Below the pieces are notes generated by a model that saw nothing but the letters and a program-made list of their open reading frames with translations, was not told the origin of the DNA and did no database searches. Shown piece after piece: positions 19,329-28,549 of a DNA stretch of 64,000 nucleotides. This DNA comes from Winogradskyella luteola (GTDB lineage Bacteria > Bacteroidota > Bacteroidia > Flavobacteriales > Flavobacteriaceae): assembly GCF_019203985.1 (NCBI RefSeq), contig NZ_JAGSPD010000003.1:124001-188000 (forward strand), read 5' to 3'. Every line of letters begins with the position of its first letter. Within the stretch, counting starts at the first letter, position 1. The position numbers and the translations under genes were made by a program.

Positions 19329-19740
19329 ATGTTAGGGTTAAGTTTTTAAGATACAAATAGAATTAGATTTGGGGCTAAAACCATTTTGTAGCTTGTAAAG
19401 TAAGTATAATAAAGATTAAACGCAAATAAAATACGATGAAATGCGCAAAACGTTAACATTTGATAACTTTTACTCTTATAAAACATTAAAAAAGACCTCA
19501 AAAAGAGGTCTTTTTCCCAAATTGAAATTTCGAAGCATTAGTGCCTCAATACATAATGCAATTTACCCGAAAACTCAATATCATAATATTTTATAATAAA
19601 AGTGTTTTATATCCTTAACTCTTAAAAAAATATAGCGTTTTTGAGGGGAGTATGTAAAAATTAGACGCAACTCTTAAAATTAAACTAAGCAATTGATATG
19701 TGCAAAAGAATAAGATGAATGCACAAAAAGATTAACATTT
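19329..19740. other. 412-base gene-free stretch between two T9SS genes
   Basis: No ORF of convincing size. Contains the hairpin at 19489-19515 and two imperfect copies of a ~40-base AT-rich sequence (19420-19459 and 19699-19738) that both end TTAACATTT. The promoter of the 1608-aa gene is expected near 19330-19400, but no clear TAnnTTTG box is visible. Confidence 0.6.
19489..19515. terminator. Bidirectional intrinsic terminator
   Basis: GACCTC (19494-19499) pairs with GAGGTC (19505-19510) around AAAAA, flanked by A5 and T5, so it can act on both strands. For the minus-strand T9SS genes it would end transcripts from the 614-aa gene about 225 bases past its stop and separate them from the 1608-aa gene. 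Confidence 0.8.
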
Positions 19741-21585
19741 TCAATAATTTACGTACACCCAACCTACCATTGGTCGATAGTTGGGATCATTGAGGTTTAA
19801 AATATAATAATAAGTGCCAACAGGAACAGTATTACCATGGTTATTTAAACCTCTATTTATCTTGCCATACCAAGGTTTGTCGTTGTTGCCCTCGAAAATA
19901 ATATCTCCATAACGGTTATAAACTTGAAGCTCATGCTCTGTAAAAATATTGTACAGCCCTTGAATATTGAACCAATCGTTATGTGTATCGTCATTTGGAG
20001 AAAAACCATCTGGTATATATGGCGGACAATTTTCTATAGTTAAGTCGAACTGAAAGATCTCGTAACAAGGAGGACTTTCTAACCTCACATAAATGGTTTC
20101 TGGATTGGTTATGTTGTTATAGTTACTTGGAATTAAAATGGCATTGGATACCGTTTCCAAGTCCTCTAAAGAAAGGAAGAAAGAAATATTATCTTCAGTA
20201 TAGCTTATATCAGTTAAAGCTTCAAATAGATTATATGTTGAGGTTTCAAAACCTTCATTACAGTCAATTAGAAATTGAAGTGTAACGATATCTGGTATAA
20301 CAAGCAATTCAATGTCTGCAAGATTTACATTGTTAACTTCATTCGTTTCTGTAATAGTTCCTCCTGTAATACCATCATCATCTACAATAGCTATAATGAT
20401 TAAACTAGAATCGGAACCTTCGGGTATGGTAACGCTTATGGAACTACTTTCACTTTCGCCTATGGGAATTACATTTATGGTTTGGCTTTGTCCTAGTAAA
20501 AGTCCATCTAAATAAAAGGCAATGGGAGTATTGGCTGGCAGTGGAGCGGTACTGTTAAAGTTGTTGACGGTATAAAACAATTCAACATTACTATCTCCAC
20601 AATTAACAATATAATCGTCGATATTTATAGTAGCATCAGGTAATTGGCTATTAAGGACAGTAATGATATTATTTATAATAATAAGATCGGCACTAAAAGT
20701 ACCATTTTCATTTATTCCTCCAGTCGTTAGTTTAATAGATACAGAAGAGTCACCTACATTAATATTGTTCTCAATATCATAGACATCTAGGTCAGCATTA
20801 TAAAATGTATTAGAATTGGTAAAAGTGTTTGTGCCATTAAAAGCATTGTCTGGTAGATTTAATGGTGGATTAGAAATTATATTTCCGTTAATGGATAACG
20901 ATTCTCCATAGTTGAGATTATTATCTCCTTCCCAAGCAAGAAAACCAATTTTTGCATTTTCATTATCTATAACATTGACATTATCCAACGTTATCTCCAA
21001 CTCTTGCACATTGGCATTTATGATTTCTAGACCTTGATACAGGTTAATTTGATTCAATGGTAGGCTGCTATCTTCGTATATAATATAAATGCACCAACCT
21101 CCAAAATTTGTCTTTCTTTCACAAAACCCTGGATAAGTCAATAGATCTGATGATATATCCATATTGGAAAATTCATAGACACCATTGTCTTGATCTATTA
21201 TAAGTTGAGTAATATCGGCATAATTAGAAAAATATTCTAGTTGACCATACAAAAAATCGTTATAAAATACACTATAAGTGGCTTGGCTAACAATAGGTGT
21301 GCCATTTAAGGAAACTTCAGGATCACCAGAACCAGAACCTGCCCAATACAAATAAGCCTTTATGATTTGATAATTAGAATCTAGACTCAATGTGGCTTCT
21401 GAAGATTCTAATATGTTACAAAATTCAGGTTCAGCTATATTGTTTTCATCAGGATTTAATGTATTACCAATAGCTGTATAGTCATATCTACCATTGAACT
21501 GTTGAAACAAAGATATGTCTTGTGCCTGTGCTGGAATAGTAATACCAAAAATTAGAATGCATAATATGTGTTTTGCGCTTTTCAA
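19741..21585 (-). CDS. T9SS type B secreted protein with CARDB-like domain (614 aa)
   Basis: Signal peptide 1-21 (ending AQA). A long beta-rich N-terminal region (about 25-300; AYLYWAGSGSGDPEV, GGWCIYIIYED) resembles the DUF3344-type domain of T9SS cargo. A CARDB-like Ig segment follows near 330-430 (LFYTVNNFNS, TETNEVNNVN), then one Cys/Asp module (DCNEGFETSTYN) and a C-terminal type B sorting domain (IPDGFSPNDDTHNDWF to VGWVYVNY). That C-terminus differs from the HFxLRR end of its four neighbours. Probably surface exposed; function unknown. It begins 36 bases after the stop of the 821-aa gene, so likely cotranscribed with it. Confidence 0.88.
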   Translation of the reverse strand: MKSAKHILCILIFGITIPAQAQDISLFQQFNGRYDYTAIGNTLNPDENNIAEPEFCNILESSEATLSLDSNYQIIKAYLYWAGSGSGDPEVSLNGTPIVSQATYSVFYNDFLYGQLEYFSNYADITQLIIDQDNGVYEFSNMDISSDLLTYPGFCERKTNFGGWCIYIIYEDSSLPLNQINLYQGLEIINANVQELEITLDNVNVIDNENAKIGFLAWEGDNNLNYGESLSINGNIISNPPLNLPDNAFNGTNTFTNSNTFYNADLDVYDIENNINVGDSSVSIKLTTGGINENGTFSADLIIINNIITVLNSQLPDATINIDDYIVNCGDSNVELFYTVNNFNSTAPLPANTPIAFYLDGLLLGQSQTINVIPIGESESSSISVTIPEGSDSSLIIIAIVDDDGITGGTITETNEVNNVNLADIELLVIPDIVTLQFLIDCNEGFETSTYNLFEALTDISYTEDNISFFLSLEDLETVSNAILIPSNYNNITNPETIYVRLESPPCYEIFQFDLTIENCPPYIPDGFSPNDDTHNDWFNIQGLYNIFTEHELQVYNRYGDIIFEGNNDKPWYGKINRGLNNHGNTVPVGTYYYILNLNDPNYRPMVGWVYVNY

Positions 21586-21618
21586 AGTTTTAGTTTGGTA
21601 GACTAAGTTAAGATATTT

Positions 21619-22716
21619 AATTCATCGTTTTAAAGTAAAATGGCTTGTAAATGTCCTACCATCCTGCAGGACCACCCTGAACCAGTAGTCGCTAGCGGGC
21701 ATCCTTGCGCCATTGTACGTCCCGTCCCATCCCGGGCCAAGCGGGTTCAGCTTGGTCAGGAGCTTTCCGTAGCGGTCAAAGATATATATGCTTGAATTGG
21801 CCTGAAATTGGTTGGCAATGCCGTCGACCTGCCAAAAATCGTTGTCATCGTCGTTGTTCGGCGTGAAGAACTTGGGGAAACCGATCACGGATACCAGCTG
21901 CTCGGCAATGCCGCAGTTGTTCCTGTCGCGCACATAGACGGTGTACAGTCCCGGCCTTAGATTGTCAAAAACGTTCGAATCCTGGTACGGGCCGTTGATA
22001 TCGTCCAGGGCATACTCATAGTCTCCCTCGCCGGTGGCAAAGACCGTTATGGAATTGTTGTCCGAGGCATCTATGATCTCAACGTTGGTTATGGTGGCGA
22101 TATTGGAGGGCAGCACCGATATGGTCCTGTCCTTAGAGCATCCATTGGTATTGGTCACCCTTACGGTGTAGGTTCCCGGGGAGCTGACCTCGATGGTTGC
22201 GGTATCCTCACCCGTGGACCACTCGAAGAGGTAGTTGCTGGGCGAATCGTTGGTGATCCCCGCATCTAGCACAATGATCTGTGGGGAAAGGTTGAGGCAG
22301 TAGAGCGTCTCGAACTCTGTCTCTATGTCCGGCAGTTCAAAAACGGTAAGCTCAATCTCACTGATGCCATAGCAGGCGTTGGAATTTTCGACGCGCCCGT
22401 AGATGGTCTGGCCGTAGGGTGTTGTGTTGGTATAGTTGCTGCCGAGTGGATTGGTCTCCAACAGGGCATCGGTGTAGGTTTCGTAGTACTGGAGGTCCAG
22501 GCCAGCCGGTGCTCCCGCCAGTACGATGGGATTGGTATTGCTGAGGTCGAATGTAGCGATGCCATCCTCAGTGCCGTCGTCATCGCAGACCGAAATGCTG
22601 GCGTTGTTGGATGCGGTTGTGCTGACTTCCAGTGATACCTCACTGAAACTGACACAGCCCGTATTGGTGTTGGTGACCCTTGCATAAACAATCTGTGGGT
22701 TGAAGAAGTTTTCAAA
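21619..22716. repeat. 1098-bp GC-rich direct repeat, copy A
   Basis: Aligns without a gap to 24081-25178 (constant offset 2462) with about six mismatches by eye, i.e. over 99% identity. It encodes the C-terminal ~365 residues of the 821-aa protein: last Cys/Asp module, PKD-like region and sorting domain. Hand counts on 60-base lines give about 48-63% GC inside against about 35% just outside. The left end lies 3 bases beyond the stop codon; the right end falls inside the codon context for AFENFFNPQ. Confidence 0.95.
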
Positions 22717-24087
22717 GGCGTTACCATCAATACCATTCTCATCATTTTCGGCATCAACCTGAGATAGGTAATAGCTAACCGAGGCATTAGGGTCACTATC
22801 AGTAACGGCATCAGCAGCTTCGGTAATATTGAATGTTGTAAAACCTTCTGGAATACCATCCTCGTCACATTGTATTAATGAAACGTCATTGGCATTAGGT
22901 TTAGCGGCGACTACTATATCAAAAGTAGTGAAGCCAACACATCCACTATCAAGATCTTCAATACGAACAAAGATTTCTGTTGGTGTTGGAGCTGTGTTGG
23001 TGTAAATTGTTGGTAATGGAGCAGTATCCATTTCTGCATTAGCTAAATTTAAATGATAGCTGATATTATAATTGGCTCCTGGGATTCCATTTATAATTTC
23101 CTGTGTTTTAAAGTCAAAATCGAAAGTAGTAATGCCATTTTGGTCATCTCCATCTGTATCATCGTCACATAATTCGTAAGTCGTAGGTGTGTTAAAATTT
23201 GATAGTGTAGTGACATTAATAGTAACGTCATTAATAATAAAACAACCAGTTGTAGTGTTCTCAATCCTAATAAAAACAGCTTGACTAATACCTGATGTAT
23301 TAAACACACTACCTATTGGATTTGCGTTGATATTAGCATCACTTTCCGAACTATGATAGGTTACAGCAATATCACTTTCTCCATTGACAATATCTTGGGT
23401 TAAACTTGTAAGGTTAACTTCGGTTATATTATCATTAAAGGGATCTAATCCATCACAAATATCGATACTTGGTAGAGTTGTAATACTGGGACTTGGTAAA
23501 ATAGGGTTCGTTGGATTATCTGGAAATGTTGCTGTACCAGTCCAATCCAAAGAAAATGGGCTGTTACCTATTGGTCTGTCTACAACTAAAAAATAAGTTT
23601 CACCAGCAAGTACATCTAGATCACTTACAAAACTATCGCCATCTGCTCCTGGGCCTTCACTAGGACTTGGATCAGTAGAGTTCATCCCTGTTAAATTGTT
23701 TCCCTGATTTGCAGCAGCTGGATTTGTAGTAGAGCAACGAATAGCCTGACCTATATTTCCACAGGTTACATTTGGCCCAAAAAGAAAAAAATCATAATCT
23801 TCATTGATACTATTACTTCCTGGTGTTAGCGTGAAGGCTAAAGTACCAGATGTCGCTATGGTCACTTCGAGCCAAATACTATTGTTTTCTTGACTCGAAC
23901 ATGCATTTGAACCTGTTAATTCCTGCGAGCCTATTCCACTTACATCTAAGCTAAAACTAGAATTTCCACAAACGGTTACAGCATTTACGCAATCATTAGG
24001 CTCTTGACTATAGCTTACCTGCACGCAAAGGCACAAAAAACAAAGTAATACTAAAGATCTTGAAGAAATGTATGGTTTCAAATTCAT
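21622..24087 (-). CDS. T9SS type B secreted protein with PPC-like N-terminal domain (821 aa)
   Basis: Signal peptide 1-27; N-terminal beta domain about 30-190 (EPNDCVNAVTVCG, DYDFFLFGP, VLAGETYFLVVDRP) of the pre-peptidase C-terminal-like type seen in secreted Bacteroidota proteins; four Cys/Asp modules (CDGLDPFND, CDDDTDGDD, CDEDGIPEG, CDDDGTEDG); PKD-like region; gliding-motility-associated sorting domain ending SHFTLKR. The last ~365 residues are identical but for one residue (I/T in SPQIIVLDAG) to the upstream 1146-aa protein and are encoded by the GC-rich repeat. Its ATG overlaps the TGA of that gene (ATGA), so translation is probably coupled. Likely a surface adhesin; ligand unknown. 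Confidence 0.92.
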   Translation of the reverse strand: MNLKPYISSRSLVLLCFLCLCVQVSYSQEPNDCVNAVTVCGNSSFSLDVSGIGSQELTGSNACSSQENNSIWLEVTIATSGTLAFTLTPGSNSINEDYDFFLFGPNVTCGNIGQAIRCSTTNPAAANQGNNLTGMNSTDPSPSEGPGADGDSFVSDLDVLAGETYFLVVDRPIGNSPFSLDWTGTATFPDNPTNPILPSPSITTLPSIDICDGLDPFNDNITEVNLTSLTQDIVNGESDIAVTYHSSESDANINANPIGSVFNTSGISQAVFIRIENTTTGCFIINDVTINVTTLSNFNTPTTYELCDDDTDGDDQNGITTFDFDFKTQEIINGIPGANYNISYHLNLANAEMDTAPLPTIYTNTAPTPTEIFVRIEDLDSGCVGFTTFDIVVAAKPNANDVSLIQCDEDGIPEGFTTFNITEAADAVTDSDPNASVSYYLSQVDAENDENGIDGNAFENFFNPQIVYARVTNTNTGCVSFSEVSLEVSTTASNNASISVCDDDGTEDGIATFDLSNTNPIVLAGAPAGLDLQYYETYTDALLETNPLGSNYTNTTPYGQTIYGRVENSNACYGISEIELTVFELPDIETEFETLYCLNLSPQIIVLDAGITNDSPSNYLFEWSTGEDTATIEVSSPGTYTVRVTNTNGCSKDRTISVLPSNIATITNVEIIDASDNNSITVFATGEGDYEYALDDINGPYQDSNVFDNLRPGLYTVYVRDRNNCGIAEQLVSVIGFPKFFTPNNDDDNDFWQVDGIANQFQANSSIYIFDRYGKLLTKLNPLGPGWDGTYNGARMPASDYWFRVVLQDGRTFTSHFTLKR

Positions 24088-25178
24088 CGTTTTAAAGTAA
24101 AATGGCTTGTAAATGTCCTACCATCCTGCAGGACCACCCTGAACCAGTAGTCGCTAGCGGGCATCCTTGCGCCATTGTACGTCCCGTCCCATCCCGGGCC
24201 AAGCGGGTTCAGCTTGGTCAGGAGCTTTCCGTAGCGGTCAAAGATATATATGCTTGAATTGGCCTGAAATTGGTTGGCAATGCCGTCGACCTGCCAAAAA
24301 TCGTTGTCATCGTCGTTGTTCGGCGTGAAGAACTTGGGAAAACCGATCACGGATACCAGCTGCTCGGCAATGCCGCAGTTGTTCCTGTCGCGCACATAGA
24401 CGGTGTACAGTCCCGGCCTTAGATTGTCAAAAACGTTCGAATCCTGGTACGGGCCGTTGATATCGTCCAGGGCATACTCATAGTCTCCCTCGCCGGTGGC
24501 AAAGACCGTTATGGAATTGTTGTCCGAGGCATCTATGATCTCAACGTTGGTTATGGTGGCGATATTGGAGGGCAGCACCGATATGGTCCTGTCCTTAGAG
24601 CATCCATTTGTATTGGTCACCCTTACGGTGTAGGTTCCCGGGGAGCTGACCTCGATGGTTGCGGTATCCTCACCCGTGGACCACTCGAAGAGGTAGTTGC
24701 TGGGCGAATCGTTGGTGATCCCCGCATCTAGCACAATGGTCTGTGGGGAAAGGTTGAGGCAGTATAGCGTCTCGAACTCTGTCTCTATGTCCGGCAGTTC
24801 AAAAACGGTAAGCTCAATCTCACTGATGCCATAGCAGGCGTTGGAATTTTCGACGCGCCCGTAGATGGTCTGGCCGTAGGGCGTTGTGTTGGTATAGTTG
24901 CTGCCGAGTGGATTGGTCTCCAACAGGGCATCGGTGTAGGTTTCGTAGTACTGGAGGTCCAGGCCAGCCGGTGCTCCCGCCAATACGATGGGATTGGTAT
25001 TGCTGAGGTCGAATGTAGCGATGCCATCCTCAGTGCCGTCGTCATCGCAGACCGAAATGCTGGCGTTGTTGGATGCGGTTGTGCTGACTTCCAGTGATAC
25101 CTCACTGAAACTGACACAGCCCGTATTGGTGTTGGTGACCCTTGCATAAACAATCTGTGGGTTGAAGAAGTTTTCAAA
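24081..25178. repeat. 1098-bp GC-rich direct repeat, copy B
   Basis: Partner of 21619-22716. Mismatches noted by eye are five silent changes and one that changes a residue (T here, I in copy A). The repeat runs through the stop codon of the 1146-aa gene and includes the ATG and AAT codons that start the 821-aa gene. In copy A the same ATGAATT is followed at once by an in-frame stop. Confidence 0.95.
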
Positions 25179-27524
25179 AGCATCAGCATTGATTTCGTTT
25201 TCTTCATTCTCTGCATCTGATTGAGATAGATAAAACGCTATACTTCTGTCTGCGGCATTAGCTGTAATTTCTTCAATAAATGGATGTATGTTGAATACTG
25301 TAAAACCTTCTGGAATACCATCTTCGTCGCATTGTATGATTGAAATATCATTGGCAATGGGTACATCATTTATAGTTATTTGGAAACTACCAGTGCTGTA
25401 GCACGTTGTGTTGGGGGTATTTTCGATTCTAACAAAAATAGTTTCATTAAATGCTGTGGTATTAGTGTAGGTGAGTGGTAATTGAGAGGTATTGTCATCT
25501 GCATCTGTTTGGGTAGGATGAAATGTAACAGCAGTTTCAGATTCCTCTTGAGTACCACGAATGGTTGGGATTAAATCCCCAAGTTCAATAGTTGCAAAAC
25601 CATCCATTGGATCTGCTTCATTATCACAAAACTCAATATTGTTTAATTGTGCAATCTGTGGTGTATTAAAGACTTCAACTTGAAATGTGTTGATGTCAAA
25701 GCAGTTAGGATTTTCGTTGTTTTCAACACGTGCATAAATTATTTGCGGATTGCTAGTATTGGTATAAGGAAATGTGATTTCGTTTTCTAGGTTATTGGCA
25801 TCGGCAGGTGTTTCAAAATAACGAACATTATATTGCGAAGGAGCTTGAGCTAATAGTGCTTCGCTATTCTTATCCGTGAAATCAAATCCTTCAAAAATAC
25901 CATCATTGCCACTATTATCACAAACACCAACATTAGTTATCGGATTAGCTATGGGAATATCAAATACGCCTACCACAGCACTACCTTCAATTGGACAGTC
26001 TCCATTATTAGGTTCAATATAAACTTCATAAAAACCAGGTGAATCGATTAATAACTGAAATGTTGTCTCAGCTAGTGGAGCTCCGTTAAAAGACCAAATG
26101 TAGTCTGCACCTGTAATATCATCAGCTTGTAAAGTGTAATCGTCACCTACACATAATGCCAATTCCGTAGTACTAATGCCATTTCTTATAATATCGGTTT
26201 GTGAGTTGAATAGCGATTGAATAAATGGAGGTAATCCAATTCTACCTGTATTCTGATTAAATCCATTTACATCCAAAAGGACTCCTTGTTCGTCATAGTT
26301 GGCTGCAGCGCCATCTGCTTCAGGATTATTGATGACGCCTATATATCTTGAAATTGTAGTATTACCGTTAAAGCTAAATTGAGCTCTGTAGATACGTCGG
26401 TCCACGCCTAATTGTAATGCTCCAGCACTTATGCTATTTGAAGAATGCACAATTTGAAGCGAGTTTGGTATATCTGCACTTTCCAAATCCCATTGTAATA
26501 CTTGGCTAGCACCATTACCTGATGCTCCTGTACCAACTGTAGCATAGGCTTTACGATTTTCGGCAGAAAACTCAACTCCATAAGGGCTATCATTATTTTG
26601 AGCACTGTAAAGTTCAACATTATTCGATACAATTCCTGTATCATTATCAAAATCATATAAGTAAACACCACCACCAGCATCTCCAGCTGTTACGTTAGAT
26701 TCACCAAAATGAGCAACTAACAACCTGGAAGCATCAGGTGATGCTTTAATGTAACCAAGAGAGTTTCTTCTGTAACCTTCAATAGGAATATAGGGCCCAA
26801 CAGTGGAAATTACAGGATTAATATCTACACCGGTAACATCAATTTTAAAACTATAAAATGAATCTCCAAAGTGTGTAATTACCCAAAAGGCAGAACAATC
26901 TTCTGCTCTCACTGCTGTTATTTTTTCTGAACATTTATAACTCGCTTCTAAAGTGTTGGTGGTATCGTAGGTTATGAGAGGTACATTTTTTTCGGTATCC
27001 ACAACATCACCCAAACCACCATTTAGGGTCATGTCTACTAGCGAATAATTAAAGCCATTATTAAAACCATCATCGGATCCTGGTACAGCTCCACCGCTAT
27101 CATATCCTCCAGTAAATTGATTAGGAAATACACTTGCATTATTATGATGCGGTTCATCTACGGTGAAGATATAATATTGTGTGGGGTCTTCTGGTTTAGG
27201 AACAATAAGGCCTGACGATGTACTTGATGGGTCACCCAACAGTCCTGTATTGCCAAAATAATTTCCATTGGCCATGATCTGGTGGTTACGGTTCCATACC
27301 GTTCTACCATCAGTGTAGAATTGAAGTGTCCCGTTTTCATCCGAAATAGATGTGCAACCTTCTAAAGTATTGATTTGCCCATTGGTAATAGCAGTAACCG
27401 TTCCTGTAGTTGTGTTAAAACGTAAGCCAGCATTTTGTCCGAAGTACCAATAAGATGCTTCGTTTTGTGCAAAGGCTAGCACACTGAGAAGCAATAATAA
27501 TATAAAAAGGCAACTCTTTTTCAT
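24084..27524 (-). CDS. T9SS type B secreted protein with propeller-like N-terminal domain (1146 aa)
   Basis: Signal peptide 1-19 (ending AFAQ). Residues ~20-440 form a beta-propeller-like domain common at the N-terminus of T9SS cargo (ASYWYFGQNAGLRF, SSTSSGLIVPKP, YYIFTVDE, SPDASRLLVAHFGE). Then a PKD-like segment (LCVGDDYTLQADD), four Cys/Asp modules (CDNSGNDG, CDNEADPMDG, CDEDGIPEG, CDDDGTEDG) and a type B sorting domain ending SHFTLKR. The C-terminal ~365 residues lie in the GC-rich repeat; the rest is ordinary AT-rich sequence. First gene of the array in transcription order, overlapping the next by 4 bases. Probably surface displayed; function unknown. Confidence 0.92.
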   Translation of the reverse strand: MKKSCLFILLLLLSVLAFAQNEASYWYFGQNAGLRFNTTTGTVTAITNGQINTLEGCTSISDENGTLQFYTDGRTVWNRNHQIMANGNYFGNTGLLGDPSSTSSGLIVPKPEDPTQYYIFTVDEPHHNNASVFPNQFTGGYDSGGAVPGSDDGFNNGFNYSLVDMTLNGGLGDVVDTEKNVPLITYDTTNTLEASYKCSEKITAVRAEDCSAFWVITHFGDSFYSFKIDVTGVDINPVISTVGPYIPIEGYRRNSLGYIKASPDASRLLVAHFGESNVTAGDAGGGVYLYDFDNDTGIVSNNVELYSAQNNDSPYGVEFSAENRKAYATVGTGASGNGASQVLQWDLESADIPNSLQIVHSSNSISAGALQLGVDRRIYRAQFSFNGNTTISRYIGVINNPEADGAAANYDEQGVLLDVNGFNQNTGRIGLPPFIQSLFNSQTDIIRNGISTTELALCVGDDYTLQADDITGADYIWSFNGAPLAETTFQLLIDSPGFYEVYIEPNNGDCPIEGSAVVGVFDIPIANPITNVGVCDNSGNDGIFEGFDFTDKNSEALLAQAPSQYNVRYFETPADANNLENEITFPYTNTSNPQIIYARVENNENPNCFDINTFQVEVFNTPQIAQLNNIEFCDNEADPMDGFATIELGDLIPTIRGTQEESETAVTFHPTQTDADDNTSQLPLTYTNTTAFNETIFVRIENTPNTTCYSTGSFQITINDVPIANDISIIQCDEDGIPEGFTVFNIHPFIEEITANAADRSIAFYLSQSDAENEENEINADAFENFFNPQIVYARVTNTNTGCVSFSEVSLEVSTTASNNASISVCDDDGTEDGIATFDLSNTNPIVLAGAPAGLDLQYYETYTDALLETNPLGSNYTNTTPYGQTIYGRVENSNACYGISEIELTVFELPDIETEFETLYCLNLSPQTIVLDAGITNDSPSNYLFEWSTGEDTATIEVSSPGTYTVRVTNTNGCSKDRTISVLPSNIATITNVEIIDASDNNSITVFATGEGDYEYALDDINGPYQDSNVFDNLRPGLYTVYVRDRNNCGIAEQLVSVIGFPKFFTPNNDDDNDFWQVDGIANQFQANSSIYIFDRYGKLLTKLNPLGPGWDGTYNGARMPASDYWFRVVLQDGRTFTSHFTLKR

Positions 27525-27629
27525 AATAACTTAGGTGAACTGACTACACGTTTCAATACAATATAACAACTAGAACTTAAAAACTCCTAGATTAGTATCG
27601 AAAACCACATAGCAATTACTACAAAGCTA

Positions 27630-28463
27630 TTACAAATCTCTCATTTTTAATAATCGATAGGATAAAAAGATAAAAAGTGCAGCCCAACACAATACAATTG
27701 CTATTTCGTACCAATGTACAGCATAATCGTAAGACAAATCTTCTCCAACCTGATTGGCAACGGCTTTTACGGCAGACAATCTCGAAAAAGGCTGGTCGAT
27801 AAGATTCCACAAAGATTTAAATGGTAAAAACTGGTAAATATTATCAGCTAAATCTGTACCTCGATTATATGCTGATACCACACTGTAACTAATAAACTCT
27901 ACAAGAAATAAAACAATCATTGTAGCTACTGCAAAAGCAGAACGCTTTATAAGTACACCTAGAAACAAACCGAAAGCAAAAAAGCCTACCAACTTTACAA
28001 AAAAGGCAATTAGGTATTCTAAATCGGTAAAGATTATGGACGATTCTATAAAACTAGAATAAAATAAACCTAAGACCAAGGATACCAAAAATACAAATAT
28101 GGTAGATATAAAAGCAAAAGCTAAGACGGTATAAAATTTCGATAGAATAAACTCTTTTTTACTTAAGCCATCAATAAGATTTTGCTTTAAGGTCTTGTTG
28201 CTATATTCGTTGGAAACCATGGAAACGATGACCAACAACAAGAAAAATTTTAATAAACCAGCAATAAAGGTGTTAAAATGCCATATATATGGAAAATTGA
28301 AAATCCCCATTTCTGCTAAATGGAATTTTACAGGTCCGATATCAAATTTTATTACTGCAAAAAGAGCAATTAAAACGAGTAGAATAAAATAGGTTAATAT
28401 TAGTATCCTACTAGCTTTATTATATTTTAATTTATCAAATTCTATTTTTAATAATCTTAACAT
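27630..28463 (-). CDS. ABC-2-type transporter permease
   Basis: 277-aa integral membrane protein with about six transmembrane helices (first at 23-41, last near 250-268), the layout of ABC-2 permeases such as those of NatAB, bacitracin or lantibiotic exporters. The NEYSNKTLKQNLIDGLSKKEF segment after the second helix is a typical signature for this group. Pairs with the ATPase gene that ends about 90 bases upstream on the same strand. Substrate unknown. Confidence 0.87.
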   Translation of the reverse strand: MLRLLKIEFDKLKYNKASRILILTYFILLVLIALFAVIKFDIGPVKFHLAEMGIFNFPYIWHFNTFIAGLLKFFLLLVIVSMVSNEYSNKTLKQNLIDGLSKKEFILSKFYTVLAFAFISTIFVFLVSLVLGLFYSSFIESSIIFTDLEYLIAFFVKLVGFFAFGLFLGVLIKRSAFAVATMIVLFLVEFISYSVVSAYNRGTDLADNIYQFLPFKSLWNLIDQPFSRLSAVKAVANQVGEDLSYDYAVHWYEIAIVLCWAALFIFLSYRLLKMRDL

Positions 28464-28549
28464 ACTGCGGATAGGTTGTGCTTAATTCTTATGAAATTAT
28501 GCTGTTTTTCTCGGTCCTTCAATAACGTTTAGGACAGGTTGATTTATAT

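Noticed and set aside
22323..22868. Long open frame on the minus strand in another frame (and its twin at 24785-25216)
   Set aside because: It lies wholly inside the T9SS genes; the high GC of the repeat removes stop codons from alternative frames. Low-complexity composition, no family resemblance.
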